This document shows, in pieces, positions 9,396 to 18,100 of a stretch of 64,000 nt of DNA. Under the pieces are notes generated by a model. The model was not told the DNA's origin. It did no database searches and saw nothing but the letters and a program-made list of their open reading frames with translations. Positions within the stretch are counted from its first letter, which is position 1. Every line of letters starts with the position of its first letter. Source of the DNA: Phycicoccus sp. Soil802 (GTDB taxonomy: Bacteria > Actinomycetota > Actinomycetes > Actinomycetales > Dermatophilaceae); assembly GCF_001429605.1 (NCBI RefSeq), contig NZ_LMSS01000006.1:550080-614079 (forward strand). The letters are read 5' to 3'. The position numbers were made by a program, and so were the translations under genes.

Positions 9396-11642
9396 TCAGC
9401 CGCGAGCGGCGCGCGAGTAGCTGCCGCGCTCGCCGCGCGAGCCGCCGGAGCGGTCGTCACGGTAGGAGCGGTTGCCACCCTGGCGCGGGCCACGGGGGCC
9501 ACCGCCACGGGGACCGCCGGACGGGCGACCGCCGCCACGCTTCGGGCCCTCGAGCACCCGACGGACCTGGTCCTCGGGGACCGGGATGCCGCTGGGGGTG
9601 ACGGCACCGGTCGCCGCGAGGCGGTCGTCGCCGGGGACGGCCTTGGTCGGCATCGCGTCGATGCCGGCCTCGCGGGCCATCCGCTCCATGGTGCGGCGCT
9701 GGTGCGGGAGCGCCAGGGTCACGACGGTGCCCTTGTCACCGGCGCGGGCCGTGCGGCCCGAGCGGTGCAGGTAGTCCTTGTGGTCGGCCGGCGGGTCGAC
9801 CTGGAGGACGACCGAGACGTCGTCGACGTGGATGCCGCGGGCGGCGACGTCGGTGGCCACCAGGACCGGCAGGCTGCCGTCGCGGAAGGCACCGAGGACG
9901 CGGTTGCGCGCGCCCTGGTTGAGGCCGCCGTGCAGCGCGGCCGCGAAGACGCCCTGCTCGCGCAGCTGGAGGGCCACGCGGTCGGCGCCGAGCTTGGTCC
10001 GCACGAAGACCACGGTGCGGCCCGCACGGTTGGCGACCTCGGCGGTGATCGTCTTCTTGTGCATCGGGTCGATGAGCAGCACGTGGTGCTCCATCGTGGT
10101 GACCGAGGCCTTGGCGTCGTCGGTCGAGTGCGTCTTGGGGTCGGTGAGGTAGCCCTCGACGAGCTTGTCGACGCCCTTGTCCAGGGTGGCCGAGAACAGC
10201 ATCCGCTGGCCACCGGCCGGCATCTGGTCGAGGATCGCGGTGACCTCGGGCATGAAGCCCATGTCAGCCATGTGGTCGGCCTCGTCGAGGACGGCGATCT
10301 GGATGTCGCGCAGCTGCACGGCCTCCCGCTCGATGAGGTCCTTGAGGCGACCGGGGGTGGCGATGAGCAGGTCGACACCGCGGTTCAGCGCACTGATCTG
10401 CGTCGTGTACGAGAGGCCACCGGCCACGAGCTTGTGCTTCAGGCCCAGGACGTGCACCAGCGGCTCGAGCGCGTCGGACACCTGCATGGCCAGCTCGCGG
10501 GTCGGGACCAGCACGAGGGCGCGCGGGCGACGGGGACGGGCCCGCTCGCCATCGGCCAGCCGGGACAGCATCGGCAGGCCGAAGGCCAGCGTCTTGCCGG
10601 AGCCGGTCTGGCCACGGCCGAGGATGTCCTTGCCGGCCAGCGCATCCGGGATGGTCGCGGACTGGATCGGGAACGGCGTGGTGATGCCGTCACGGGCGAG
10701 CCGCTCGACGAGGCGCTCGGTCAGGCCCAGGCCGGCGAAGCCGTTGTCGGCGTCCACGGTCACGGGGCCGTCGACGCTCTTGCGGGTGGCCTTCACCCAG
10801 GTGTCGGCCTCCATGCGCTCGGCCTCGGGGTCGACCTGGCTGTCGAAGCCCCGGGCCGGACGGTCGTTGCGGTCGAAGCTGCGCGCCGGACGGTCGGTCC
10901 GGTCGAAGCTGCGCGCGGGACGGTCGCTGCGGTCGTAGCTGCGGGCCGGACGGTCCGTGCGGTCGGTGCTGCGGGCGGGGCGCTCGCTGCGGTCGAAGCT
11001 GCGCGCGGGGCGGTCGGTGGAGCGGGCCGGACGGTCGTCACGGGTGGAGCTGGTCACAGGGCGGTCCTCACGGTTGTACTGACGGGGACCACGGCTCTCA
11101 CTACGGTCTCTGGCATCACGGTCATTGCGACGAGCCGGGCGGTCGTCACGGGTGGACTCGCGGCGCTGGGGCCGGTCGTCACGGTTGAAGGTGCGAGCCG
11201 GACGGTCGTCACGGTCGAAGCTGCGGGTCGGACGGTCGGTGCGGTCGCTGCGGTCGTAGCTGCGCGGCGCGCGGTCGTCCCGGGTGAACGAGCGGGCCGG
11301 GCGGTCGCTGCGGTCGTAGCTGCGCGGCGCGCGGTCGTCCCGGTTGAACGAGCGGGCCGGGTGGTCGCTGCGGTCGAAGCTGCGCGGCGCGCGGTCGTCC
11401 CGGGTGAACGAGCGGGCCGGGCGGTCGCTGCGGTCGTAGCTGCGGGCGGGACGGTCCGCACGCTCGGAGCGCTCGGGGCGACGGTCACCGTCGCGAGCCG
11501 GCCGCGCGGCATACGAGCTGCCACCGGTGGGTGCGGAGGACTGGCCGCGGTGGGCCTTCTTGGGGCTCTTCGTCCGGGCAGCCTTCTGGTCCGTGGTCCA
11601 ACGGGCCTTTTTGGGCGCGCCGGATCGCAGGTTCTTGGGCAC
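9396..11642 (-). CDS. DEAD-box RNA helicase with long disordered Arg/Asp/Ser-rich N-terminus
   Basis: A 748-residue ATP-dependent RNA helicase. Residues 1-265 are low-complexity repeats of the type DRSDRPARSF / TRDDRAPRSY. The helicase core spans about 300-660, with Q motif LVERLARDGITTPFPIQ, Walker A GQTGSGKT, DEAD box VLDEADHMADMGF, SAT motif LFSATL and motif VI HRSGRTARAG. A Gly/Arg tail (GGPRGGGPRGPRQGG and beyond) ends the protein. RNA unwinding in ribosome assembly or mRNA turnover is the expected role, and the charged tails should bind RNA and could promote condensates. The upstream 214 nt (11643-11856) holds no gene I can support and probably carries a long 5' leader. Confidence 0.94.
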   Translation of the reverse strand: MPKNLRSGAPKKARWTTDQKAARTKSPKKAHRGQSSAPTGGSSYAARPARDGDRRPERSERADRPARSYDRSDRPARSFTRDDRAPRSFDRSDHPARSFNRDDRAPRSYDRSDRPARSFTRDDRAPRSYDRSDRTDRPTRSFDRDDRPARTFNRDDRPQRRESTRDDRPARRNDRDARDRSESRGPRQYNREDRPVTSSTRDDRPARSTDRPARSFDRSERPARSTDRTDRPARSYDRSDRPARSFDRTDRPARSFDRNDRPARGFDSQVDPEAERMEADTWVKATRKSVDGPVTVDADNGFAGLGLTERLVERLARDGITTPFPIQSATIPDALAGKDILGRGQTGSGKTLAFGLPMLSRLADGERARPRRPRALVLVPTRELAMQVSDALEPLVHVLGLKHKLVAGGLSYTTQISALNRGVDLLIATPGRLKDLIEREAVQLRDIQIAVLDEADHMADMGFMPEVTAILDQMPAGGQRMLFSATLDKGVDKLVEGYLTDPKTHSTDDAKASVTTMEHHVLLIDPMHKKTITAEVANRAGRTVVFVRTKLGADRVALQLREQGVFAAALHGGLNQGARNRVLGAFRDGSLPVLVATDVAARGIHVDDVSVVLQVDPPADHKDYLHRSGRTARAGDKGTVVTLALPHQRRTMERMAREAGIDAMPTKAVPGDDRLAATGAVTPSGIPVPEDQVRRVLEGPKRGGGRPSGGPRGGGPRGPRQGGNRSYRDDRSGGSRGERGSYSRAARG
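10841..11460 (-). repeat. In-gene tandem repeat array (60-bp and 30-bp periods)
   Basis: Within the helicase 5' region, nearly identical 60-bp units are aligned at 11281, 11341 and 11401, encoding a 20-residue unit built from DRSDRPARSF and TRDDRAPRSY. A degenerate 30-bp period continues to 10841. Copies differ mainly at Y/F and at the first codons, as expected for slippage or unequal exchange. Confidence 0.85.
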
Positions 11643-11856
11643 AGATGTTCAACTCACTTCAGGTACTCGAGGTAGACACGTCTCGAGCCACCTGGCGAGG
11701 GCAACGAAGAAGACGAGCCTCAGGCCCGATGGGCCCGTTGGACCGGATCAACAGTTGTCATCCGGTGGTCTGCAGTCGGAGTAGGGAATGCGTCTGTGGC
11801 GCCTGTGCCACCTGATGGCGCTGCCGAGCGCCGCCGAACTGAGCCCGACCAGTCTA

Positions 11857-12204
11857 TCAGCGCCGCAGCGCCCGCCCGACCACGACCGACGTGACCCCGA
11901 GCACCACGCCGCCGAGGTCCGCCACGGCGTCCCAGGCGTCGCCCGACCGGTGCGGGAGCAGGTAGTGCTGGAGCAGCTCGCTCACCGGGGCGTGCAGGGC
12001 CAGCAGCGCGACGAGGTAGGCCGGGCGCACGCCGGCGAGCAGGCCCGCGACCGTGGGCGCGAGGAACAGCAGGACGTGCCCGACCTTGTCGCTCCACGTG
12101 ACCGGGCCCACGATGTCGACCCGCGGCCAGTAGAGCGCGGCCAGGTGCGCGACGAGGATGACGGCGAAGACCCCCACGGCGGACCTGGGCCGCCGGCTAG
12201 CCAA
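11857..12204 (-). CDS. VanZ-like membrane protein
   Basis: A 115-residue protein with three to four hydrophobic segments (about 8-25, 42-60, 63-80, 94-110). VanZ-like features are DKVGHVLLFLAPT and SELLQHYLLPHRSGDAWDAVADLGGVVLG. VanZ-family proteins are small membrane proteins; one confers low-level teicoplanin resistance, but most have no known job. Its ATG overlaps the last 8 nt of the malic enzyme gene, so the two are translationally coupled. Confidence 0.85.
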   Translation of the reverse strand: MASRRPRSAVGVFAVILVAHLAALYWPRVDIVGPVTWSDKVGHVLLFLAPTVAGLLAGVRPAYLVALLALHAPVSELLQHYLLPHRSGDAWDAVADLGGVVLGVTSVVVGRALRR

Positions 12205-13651
12205 TGAACTCGGGCTCTTCGGCCATCCGCCGGGTGGGGACCTGCTCCGGTGTCGTGCCGAGCACGGCCGCCTTGACCGCGGCCGCGACCACCTTCGACA
12301 CGTCGGGGTGGAACACGCTGGGGATGATGTAGGCGGCGTTCAGCTCCTCGGGGTGGACCACCTCCGAGAGCGCCTTCGCGGCGGCGAGCATGACGTCCTC
12401 GTCGATCGAGGTCGAGGCGGCGTCGAGCAGGCCGCGGAAGACCCCCGGGAAGACCAGCACGTTGTTGATCTGGTTGGCGAAGTCGGAGCGGCCGGTGGCC
12501 ACGACGGCCGCGTGCTGGGCGGCGGCGATCGGGTCGACCTCGGGCTCGGGGTTGGCCATCGCGAAGACGATCGCGCCGTCGTTCATGGTCGCGATGTCGT
12601 CGCCGGTGAGGATGCCCGGGGCGGAGACCCCGACGAACACGTCGGCGCCCGCGATCGCCTGCTTGAGGGTGCCGGTCACGCCCCGGTGGTTGGTGTGCTC
12701 GGCCGACCACGCGAGGGCCGGGTGCTCGCCGGACGCGATGTCGTCGCGGTCGCGGTGCAGCACGCCGAACTGGTCGGCCACGACCACGTCGGTGGCGCCC
12801 GCCTTGAGCAGCAGCTTGAGGATCGCCGTGCCCGCCGCACCCGCCCCGGACATGACGACGCGGCACTCGCTCAGCTCCTTGCCGACCACGCGCAGCGCGT
12901 TGCGCAGGGCGGCGAGGGTGACGATGGCGGTGCCGTGCTGGTCGTCGTGGAAGACCGGGATGTCCAGCTCGTCGCGCAGCCGCGCCTCGATCTCGAAGCA
13001 CCGCGGCGCCGAGATGTCCTCGAGGTTGATGCCGGCGAAGACCGGGCTGAGCGCCTTGACGGTGCGGATGATCTCCTCGGTGTCCTGGGTGTCGAGGCAG
13101 ATCGGGAAGGCGTCGATGTCGGCGAACCGCTTGAACAGCGCGGCCTTGCCCTCCATCACCGGCAGCGCAGCCAGGGGCCCGATGTTGCCCAGCCCGAGGA
13201 CCGCAGAGCCGTCGGTCACCACGGCCACCGTGTTGCGCTTGATGGTGAGGCGGCGGGCGTCCTCGGGGTTCTCCGCGATGGCCATGCAGACCCGCGCGAC
13301 CCCCGGGGTGTAGATCAGCGAGAGGTCGTCGCGGTTGCGGATCGGCACCTTGGACTCGATCTTGAGCTTGCCGCCCAGGTGGGCGAGGAAGGTGCGGTCG
13401 GAGACCTTGCCGATCTCGACGCCGTGCACCCCGCGCATCGCCGCGACGAGCTCGTCGGCGTGGTCGGTGTCGCGAGCCGCTGCGGTCACGTCGACGCGCA
13501 GCCGGTCGGCGCCGGACGCCGTGACGTCCAGCCCGGTGACCAGGCCGCCACCCTTCTCGATGACCCCGGTGAGCTCGGAGACCGCGGTGGCGCGGGCCGG
13601 GAGCGTGAGCCGGACGGTGATGGAGTTGGACACGGACGGGGCTGCGGTCAT
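12197..13651 (-). CDS. NAD(P)-dependent malic enzyme with N-terminal ACT domain
   Basis: Oxidative decarboxylation of malate to pyruvate. The 484-residue protein has an ACT-like regulatory domain (about 8-85, [15 protein letters not shown]...), then the malic N domain ([13 protein letters not shown]) and the NAD-binding domain. The signature FHDDQHGTA and dinucleotide-binding [11 protein letters not shown] are clear. ATG 13651 is chosen because GGGAG lies about 10 nt upstream; ATG 13660 would leave only 1 nt. The short bacterial type with an ACT domain suggests amino-acid or metabolite control. Together with pyruvate carboxylase at 29.3 kb it covers the anaplerotic node. Confidence 0.94.
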   Translation of the reverse strand: MTAAPSVSNSITVRLTLPARATAVSELTGVIEKGGGLVTGLDVTASGADRLRVDVTAAARDTDHADELVAAMRGVHGVEIGKVSDRTFLAHLGGKLKIESKVPIRNRDDLSLIYTPGVARVCMAIAENPEDARRLTIKRNTVAVVTDGSAVLGLGNIGPLAALPVMEGKAALFKRFADIDAFPICLDTQDTEEIIRTVKALSPVFAGINLEDISAPRCFEIEARLRDELDIPVFHDDQHGTAIVTLAALRNALRVVGKELSECRVVMSGAGAAGTAILKLLLKAGATDVVVADQFGVLHRDRDDIASGEHPALAWSAEHTNHRGVTGTLKQAIAGADVFVGVSAPGILTGDDIATMNDGAIVFAMANPEPEVDPIAAAQHAAVVATGRSDFANQINNVLVFPGVFRGLLDAASTSIDEDVMLAAAKALSEVVHPEELNAAYIIPSVFHPDVSKVVAAAVKAAVLGTTPEQVPTRRMAEEPEFIG

Positions 13652-13668
13652 GTCGGGCATTCTCCCGA

Positions 13669-14121
13669 TTACCGCGGGGTATGCCGAACCGGGTCCACGA
13701 CCTGACGCCCCGGCCGAGCCATCGCCAGCCGCCGGTCGACGAGGTCCTGCCCGCTCACGGCCAGCCAGCCGCACACCACCGCCAGCGGGAGCTCGACCAG
13801 AACCGCCATCGCGAGCGCGACCCACCGCTCACCGTGGGTGGGCGCGGTCACCACGTCGAACCACGCGTCGGCGGCGAGCAGGGCGGCACTGGCCCCCGCC
13901 ACCGCCGAGAGCCACCGTCGGCGCCGCACCGCGGCCCAGCCGGTCAGGGCGAGCAGCACCAGGAGGGCGAGGTCGAAGCCGCCCCACGCCAAGTCGAAGT
14001 GCGCGGCAGGCGCGGTGCGTGGCAGCACCACGAACAGGTATGCCGTCCACGGCACCATCAGCGCGGCCAGCGCGGCCAGCGTCCAGCCCGCCACCGTCAC
14101 GCGTCGCGCCCGCGCCCGCAT
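13669..14121 (-). CDS. Small integral membrane protein
   Basis: A 150-residue protein with four predicted membrane helices (about 9-30, 45-63, 70-90, 105-125) and a basic N-terminus MRARARR. I recognise no family; proteins of this size and topology are common and uncharacterised in actinobacteria. Its ATG at 14121 shares one base with the methyltransferase stop (TGATG), showing translational coupling. A link to whatever that methyltransferase modifies is possible but unproven. Confidence 0.82.
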   Translation of the reverse strand: MRARARRVTVAGWTLAALAALMVPWTAYLFVVLPRTAPAAHFDLAWGGFDLALLVLLALTGWAAVRRRRWLSAVAGASAALLAADAWFDVVTAPTHGERWVALAMAVLVELPLAVVCGWLAVSGQDLVDRRLAMARPGRQVVDPVRHTPR

Positions 14122-14840
14122 CAGGGCGTCGCCGCCCGTGCCACGGCGCGCAGGAGGTAGCGCTCGTGCTCGATGTCCTTGTCCCAGAACACCGAGTCGG
14201 TCAGCTGCACGACGGTGCACTCCCCCACCAGCTCGCCCACGACCGCCGCGAGCTCCTCCGAGGGCACGCCCGAGCTCCACGGCAGGGCCGGCTTGTCGGC
14301 TGCGGCCTCCAGGCCCCAACGCCCCTCGACCAGCACCATCCGGCCACCCGGGCGCAGGAGGGCGGCCCACCGACGCAGTGCCTCGGTCGGGTCGGGCAGG
14401 GTCCACAGGATGTGCCGGGCGAAGACCACGTCCACGGACCCGGGCTCGAACGGCGGGTCACCCGCATCGCCCTGCTCGACCTCGATCGCGGCTCCGAACG
14501 GCGCGGACTTGGCCCGGGCCAGGCGCACCATCTCCGCCGACAGGTCGACCCCGCGGACCTGGTGGCCGAGCTCGGCCATCAGCACGCTCATCGTGCCCGT
14601 GCCGCAGGCGAGGTCGGCCACCGACGACGGCGTCGTGGGCAGCCAGGTGCGCAGCAGGTCCTTCCACGCCGACCGGATGTCGGAGTCGAGCAGGCCGTGG
14701 TCGGGGTAGCTGTCGTACTCGGCCGCGAAGTCGTCCCAGTAGCGGCGGATCTCGTCGGTGCTCGTGCCGTCGGTGCTGACCGGCTCGGCGGTGACCCGCT
14801 CGGCGGTCGCGGCCCGGGTGCTGGTCTCTTCGGTGCTCAT
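14121..14840 (-). CDS. Class I SAM-dependent methyltransferase
   Basis: A 239-residue methyltransferase. Motif I VADLACGTGTMSVLMAELG binds S-adenosylmethionine (about 68-86). The acidic end of strand 2 is VRGVDLSAEM, and motifs II/III are VDVVFARHILWTLPDPTEAL and LLRPGGRMVLVEGR. The first 30 residues (Thr/Ser/Glu-rich) look disordered. It resembles UbiE/COQ5-type small-molecule methyltransferases, but the substrate cannot be told. It is coupled to the downstream four-helix membrane protein. Confidence 0.9.
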   Translation of the reverse strand: MSTEETSTRAATAERVTAEPVSTDGTSTDEIRRYWDDFAAEYDSYPDHGLLDSDIRSAWKDLLRTWLPTTPSSVADLACGTGTMSVLMAELGHQVRGVDLSAEMVRLARAKSAPFGAAIEVEQGDAGDPPFEPGSVDVVFARHILWTLPDPTEALRRWAALLRPGGRMVLVEGRWGLEAAADKPALPWSSGVPSEELAAVVGELVGECTVVQLTDSVFWDKDIEHERYLLRAVARAATP

Positions 14841-14863
14841 CTGCGCCAGCCTAGGCTGGTCCC

Positions 14864-15505
14864 ATGACAGGACACAGCGGGTCCGGTGGCGACGCTGCCT
14901 TCCTCGAGCTCACCGGTTCAGGGACCGCCTCGGCCGCCCCCGACGTCGTCCGCGTGCGGGCCGGGGTGCGGTGCGACGCCGCCGACGTCTCCTCGGCCCT
15001 CGCCGACGCGGGCAGCCGCGCGCAGGCCCTCGCCCAGGCGGCGCGCGACCACGGCGTCGCCGACGCCGACCTGCGCACCACGGGCACCGGGGTCCATCCC
15101 CGCCACGATCGGGAGGGGGTCGCGGTCGTCGGCTACACGGCATACCAGAGCCTGTCGGTGACGGTCCGCGACCCGGCCCTCGTGGGGAGCCTCGTCGAGG
15201 CCTTCGCCGGCGCCGCCGGCAACGCCCTGACCATCGACCACATCGGCCTCGAGCTGGCCGACTCCGCCCCCCTGCTCACGCAGGCGCGCGAGGCCGCGTT
15301 CGCCGACGCGCTGGGCAAGGCGCAGCAGTATGCCGCGCTGGCCGGTCGCACGCTCGGGAAGGTTGCGCGGTTGTCCGACGTTGAGCGTGGTGGGACCCAG
15401 CCCCGGTTCGCCATGATGGCGGCCGGCAAGGCAGCCGACCTGTCCGTCGAGCTGGGCGAGAACTCGGTGACCGCGACCGTCGCGGTCCGATGGGAGTGGA
15501 CGTAG
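14864..15505 (+). CDS. SIMPL domain protein (DUF541)
   Basis: A 213-residue protein of the SIMPL/DUF541 family (AFLELTGSGTASAAPDVVRVRAGV at the N-terminus, Y-x-A-x-QSLSVTVRD in the middle, and C-terminal NSVTATVAVRWEW). Relatives are oxidative-stress-associated periplasmic proteins, but no signal peptide is evident here, so this copy may be cytosolic. It is followed directly by thioredoxin, whose start lies 2 nt past this stop; the pairing fits a redox-stress role, which is inference. Confidence 0.9.
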   Translation: MTGHSGSGGDAAFLELTGSGTASAAPDVVRVRAGVRCDAADVSSALADAGSRAQALAQAARDHGVADADLRTTGTGVHPRHDREGVAVVGYTAYQSLSVTVRDPALVGSLVEAFAGAAGNALTIDHIGLELADSAPLLTQAREAAFADALGKAQQYAALAGRTLGKVARLSDVERGGTQPRFAMMAAGKAADLSVELGENSVTATVAVRWEWT

Positions 15506-15507
15506 AG

Positions 15508-15879
15508 ATGGCTAGCACGACGCTGACGGCGGAGAACTTCGAGAAGACGATCCTCGAGGGCGGCACCGTCTTCGTGGACTTCTGGGCCGAGTGGTGTGGG
15601 CCGTGCAAGCGGTTCGGACCGGTCTTCGAGAGCGCCTCGGAGCAGCACGCCGACGTCGTCTTCGGCAAGGTCGACACCGAGGCCGAGCAGGCCCTCGCCG
15701 CCGCCGCCAACATCACCTCGATCCCGATGCTGATGGGCTTCCGCGACGGCATCCTCGTGTTCGCCCAGGCCGGGGCCCTCCCCGCCCCGATGCTCGAGGA
15801 CGTCATCACCAAGGTGCAGGCCCTCGACATGGACGCCGTGCGCGCCGACATCGAGGCGCAGAAGGCCCCGCAGGCCTGA
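15508..15879 (+). CDS. Thioredoxin
   Basis: A 123-residue thioredoxin with the active-site motif WCGPCK in FWAEWCGPCKRFGP (about residues 26-39), cis-proline in SIPMLM and a complete thioredoxin fold. The C-terminus is extended by about 20 residues (ADIEAQKAPQA). ATG 15508 is preferred over the in-frame ATG at 15490, which lies inside the previous gene. GGAG at 15493-15496 supports the later start, though with long spacing. It acts as a cytosolic disulfide reductase and is co-transcribed with the SIMPL gene. Confidence 0.95.
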   Translation: MASTTLTAENFEKTILEGGTVFVDFWAEWCGPCKRFGPVFESASEQHADVVFGKVDTEAEQALAAAANITSIPMLMGFRDGILVFAQAGALPAPMLEDVITKVQALDMDAVRADIEAQKAPQA

Positions 15880-15901
15880 GCCGCGGGGGCCCGTGCCCCG
15901 G

Positions 15902-16288
15902 TCAGGCTGCCCGGCTCCGCACCGTGGTGCCGTGTGCCTTGGCCGACCGCGCCGCGAGGAGCAGGGCCGCGCCCACGGCGATGCAGACCACCTCGGAGAT
16001 GGCGGCCGCGAACACCGCGAACCCCTCCCAGTGGCTGTGCACACCCATCAGCCCGACCGTCGTCGAGATGACGAACGCGCCCAGCGTCGAGAGGCCGAAG
16101 CCGAGGGTCAGGAAGGCCGGCACCCAGTGCTGCCACGTGAGCAGCAGGACCGCGATCACGACGCCGGCCACGACGTTGACGAGGAAGGCGGGACCGACGG
16201 ACTGGTCGCGTACGCCGCCGAACCAGAGCTTGAGGTGGACCGCGGCCGACACGACCAGCGCGACGGCGCCCAGTGCACGCCACTTCAT
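15902..16288 (-). CDS. Four-helix integral membrane protein
   Basis: A 128-residue protein with helices near 6-22, 34-53, 57-78 and 85-112. The ATG at 16288 is set by AAGGAGAT 5-10 nt upstream. The first helix carries HLKLWFGG, and the protein resembles unclassified actinobacterial DoxX-size membrane proteins, without a firm family. A weak GC dyad at 15884-15900 separates it from the convergent thioredoxin gene. Function unknown. Confidence 0.8.
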   Translation of the reverse strand: MKWRALGAVALVVSAAVHLKLWFGGVRDQSVGPAFLVNVVAGVVIAVLLLTWQHWVPAFLTLGFGLSTLGAFVISTTVGLMGVHSHWEGFAVFAAAISEVVCIAVGAALLLAARSAKAHGTTVRSRAA

Positions 16289-16405
16289 GGTGATCTCCTT
16301 TGCCAGGGTGCCCTGCGACCGGGCCAGACCCGGCCACCTACCCATGACGACGGTGCAGCCCCCGTCGGGAGTTCACCCGGCCGGCTCCGTCACCGGCTGC
16401 CTCGG

Positions 16406-18100
16406 TCACCGGGCGACTGCGGCACCGGTGCCCGGGAGCGGGCCGAAGGCCGTCAGCACCCGGTCGCGGAAGGCGTCCATGCGCCAGACCGGCGCTGCCG
16501 AGGTGGGCCGCATGCCTTCGTCCCAGCCCCAGCCTTCTATCCGCTTCGTCACAGCAGGGTCGTGGGCGACGAGGGTGACCGGCACCCGGTGGCTGGCCCC
16601 GACCCCTGACACGACCGTCGACGGCTGGTGGTCGCCGAGCAGCACGAGCACGAGGTCGTCGTCGTGGGCCCGTTGCACGAACCCGACGAGGCTGTCGATC
16701 GAGTAGGAGATCGACTGGGCGTAGGCCGCCCGCACCGACGCCGGGTCGCGCCAGACCTCCGCCCTGGTGGCGGCCCGGTCGCGGATCGGCCGGTAGACCG
16801 ACCCGTCGCCGAGGGAGTCCCAGTCGACCAGCCGGGGCAGCGGCGCCCACGGGACGTGGCTCGTCACGAGGTCGATCTCGGCCATCACCGGCGCGCGGGG
16901 ACGAGGGGTCAGCTCGCGGTCGCTGAACGCCTCGAGGGTGTACTGGTCGGGGATGGTGGCGTAGCCGAACCGCGGCCCGGCGTACCCGACGTTGCGGGCG
17001 TCGTAGACCTGGTCGTAGTGGTAGAACGAGGTCGCCTCGGGCCAGTCCTGACGGTTCGACGGGACGTCCACGACGGTGCGCCAGCCGGCCTTGCCGAAGG
17101 CTCCGCTGAGGGTGAGCCGGTCAGTCGCCACGAGCTGGTCGTAGCGTCGCTGGCTGTCGACCCACACCCCCGACTGCAGGGTGGAGTGGGCCAACCAGCT
17201 CGTGCCCCCGAAGGTGGGTGAGTCCAGCCACGCGCTCCGGATCGAGTAGCCGGCCGTCTCCAGCTGGTCCGTCGCCCGGTCGAGGGTGGGAGCGACCCCC
17301 GCCGGCGCGGGTGTGCCCGTGACGGCGACCTCGCCATAGCTCTCGACGAAGACCACCAGGACGTCCTTGCCGCGCAGACCGGTCAGCAGGTCCGCCGCGG
17401 GTGCCGCTGCGAAGGGATCGGTCGCGACGGCCCTGGCGAAGGCGGCCCGGTCGTGCAACCCCGCGCGCGTCAGGGCCACGTGGTCACCGACGAGCCCGAC
17501 CGAGGAGGTGGACGCCAGCGCCACCCCGGGCGCGACCTGCAGCGGGGTCGCCGCGGCCACCAGCCAGGCGGTGCCCAGGACGACCGCGGCGCGGGTCCAG
17601 CCGAGCCGGTGGCGGTCCACGTGCGGAGCGAGCCGGCGGACGAGCCCGTGCAGCGACCACGGCACGACCACGAGGAGCGCCACGGCCACGACGGCTGCAC
17701 CGACCACGGCCGCAGTGGCCCACGACGTCCCGACCGAGTCTGCGAGCAGGTCGCGCGCCGACCTCAGGTAGGTCCAGTCGGCCAAGAGGTCGAAGGGCCG
17801 GCGCAGCGCCGAGGTGAAGCCGATGTCGAGGAGCTTGACCAGGGTCGCGGCTCCGAGCACCGCGCCGAGCACCAGGCCGGCTCGGCGACGCGTGCGGTCC
17901 CGGAGGGCCAGGAGCAGCACCGCCAGCAGGACCGGTTCGAGCGGCAGCCTGAGCAGCCACGTGAGCGGCTCGTGGCCCGGGTCGTCCGGCGCCACGAGCA
18001 CCACCCACACCACCATCAGCGGCACCAGCCCGACGACCGCCGCCACAACAGGCCGGATCCGACTCCCCCGGTGTCGGTCGGCGGGGTCGGGCCGGCTCAC
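16406..18100 (-). CDS. LtaS-like sulfatase-family membrane enzyme
   Basis: A 564-residue protein with about five N-terminal membrane helices (residues 15-190) and an extracellular alkaline-phosphatase/sulfatase-superfamily domain (about 245-560). Metal and nucleophile positions of lipoteichoic-acid-synthase and phosphoethanolamine-transferase types are visible: VFVESYGE (Glu), FGGTSWLAHST (candidate Thr nucleophile) and LLGDHQPS (Asp-His). Such enzymes transfer glycerophosphate or similar groups from phospholipids to surface glycans. Its GTG overlaps the stop of the CDP-alcohol phosphotransferase gene (GTGA), so both belong to one transcription unit that is divergent from the dehydrogenase-to-ribA operon. 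Confidence 0.85.
   Translation of the reverse strand: MSRPDPADRHRGSRIRPVVAAVVGLVPLMVVWVVLVAPDDPGHEPLTWLLRLPLEPVLLAVLLLALRDRTRRRAGLVLGAVLGAATLVKLLDIGFTSALRRPFDLLADWTYLRSARDLLADSVGTSWATAAVVGAAVVAVALLVVVPWSLHGLVRRLAPHVDRHRLGWTRAAVVLGTAWLVAAATPLQVAPGVALASTSSVGLVGDHVALTRAGLHDRAAFARAVATDPFAAAPAADLLTGLRGKDVLVVFVESYGEVAVTGTPAPAGVAPTLDRATDQLETAGYSIRSAWLDSPTFGGTSWLAHSTLQSGVWVDSQRRYDQLVATDRLTLSGAFGKAGWRTVVDVPSNRQDWPEATSFYHYDQVYDARNVGYAGPRFGYATIPDQYTLEAFSDRELTPRPRAPVMAEIDLVTSHVPWAPLPRLVDWDSLGDGSVYRPIRDRAATRAEVWRDPASVRAAYAQSISYSIDSLVGFVQRAHDDDLVLVLLGDHQPSTVVSGVGASHRVPVTLVAHDPAVTKRIEGWGWDEGMRPTSAAPVWRMDAFRDRVLTAFGPLPGTGAAVAR

Noticed and set aside
11281..11460. CRISPR-like regular 60-bp repeats
   Set aside because: Repeats are contiguous, in frame and encode the helicase tail; there are no unique spacers, leader or cas genes.
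8610..11675. 1021-codon plus-strand open frame opposite yqgE and the DEAD-box helicase
   Set aside because: The translation is low complexity and mirrors the antisense of two well-supported genes; no domain, start signal or conserved motif.
11643..11856. Structured RNA or small gene in the gap upstream of the DEAD-box helicase
   Set aside because: Only short, poorly supported open frames and small dyads are seen; nothing matches a known RNA, so it is left as a probable 5' leader.
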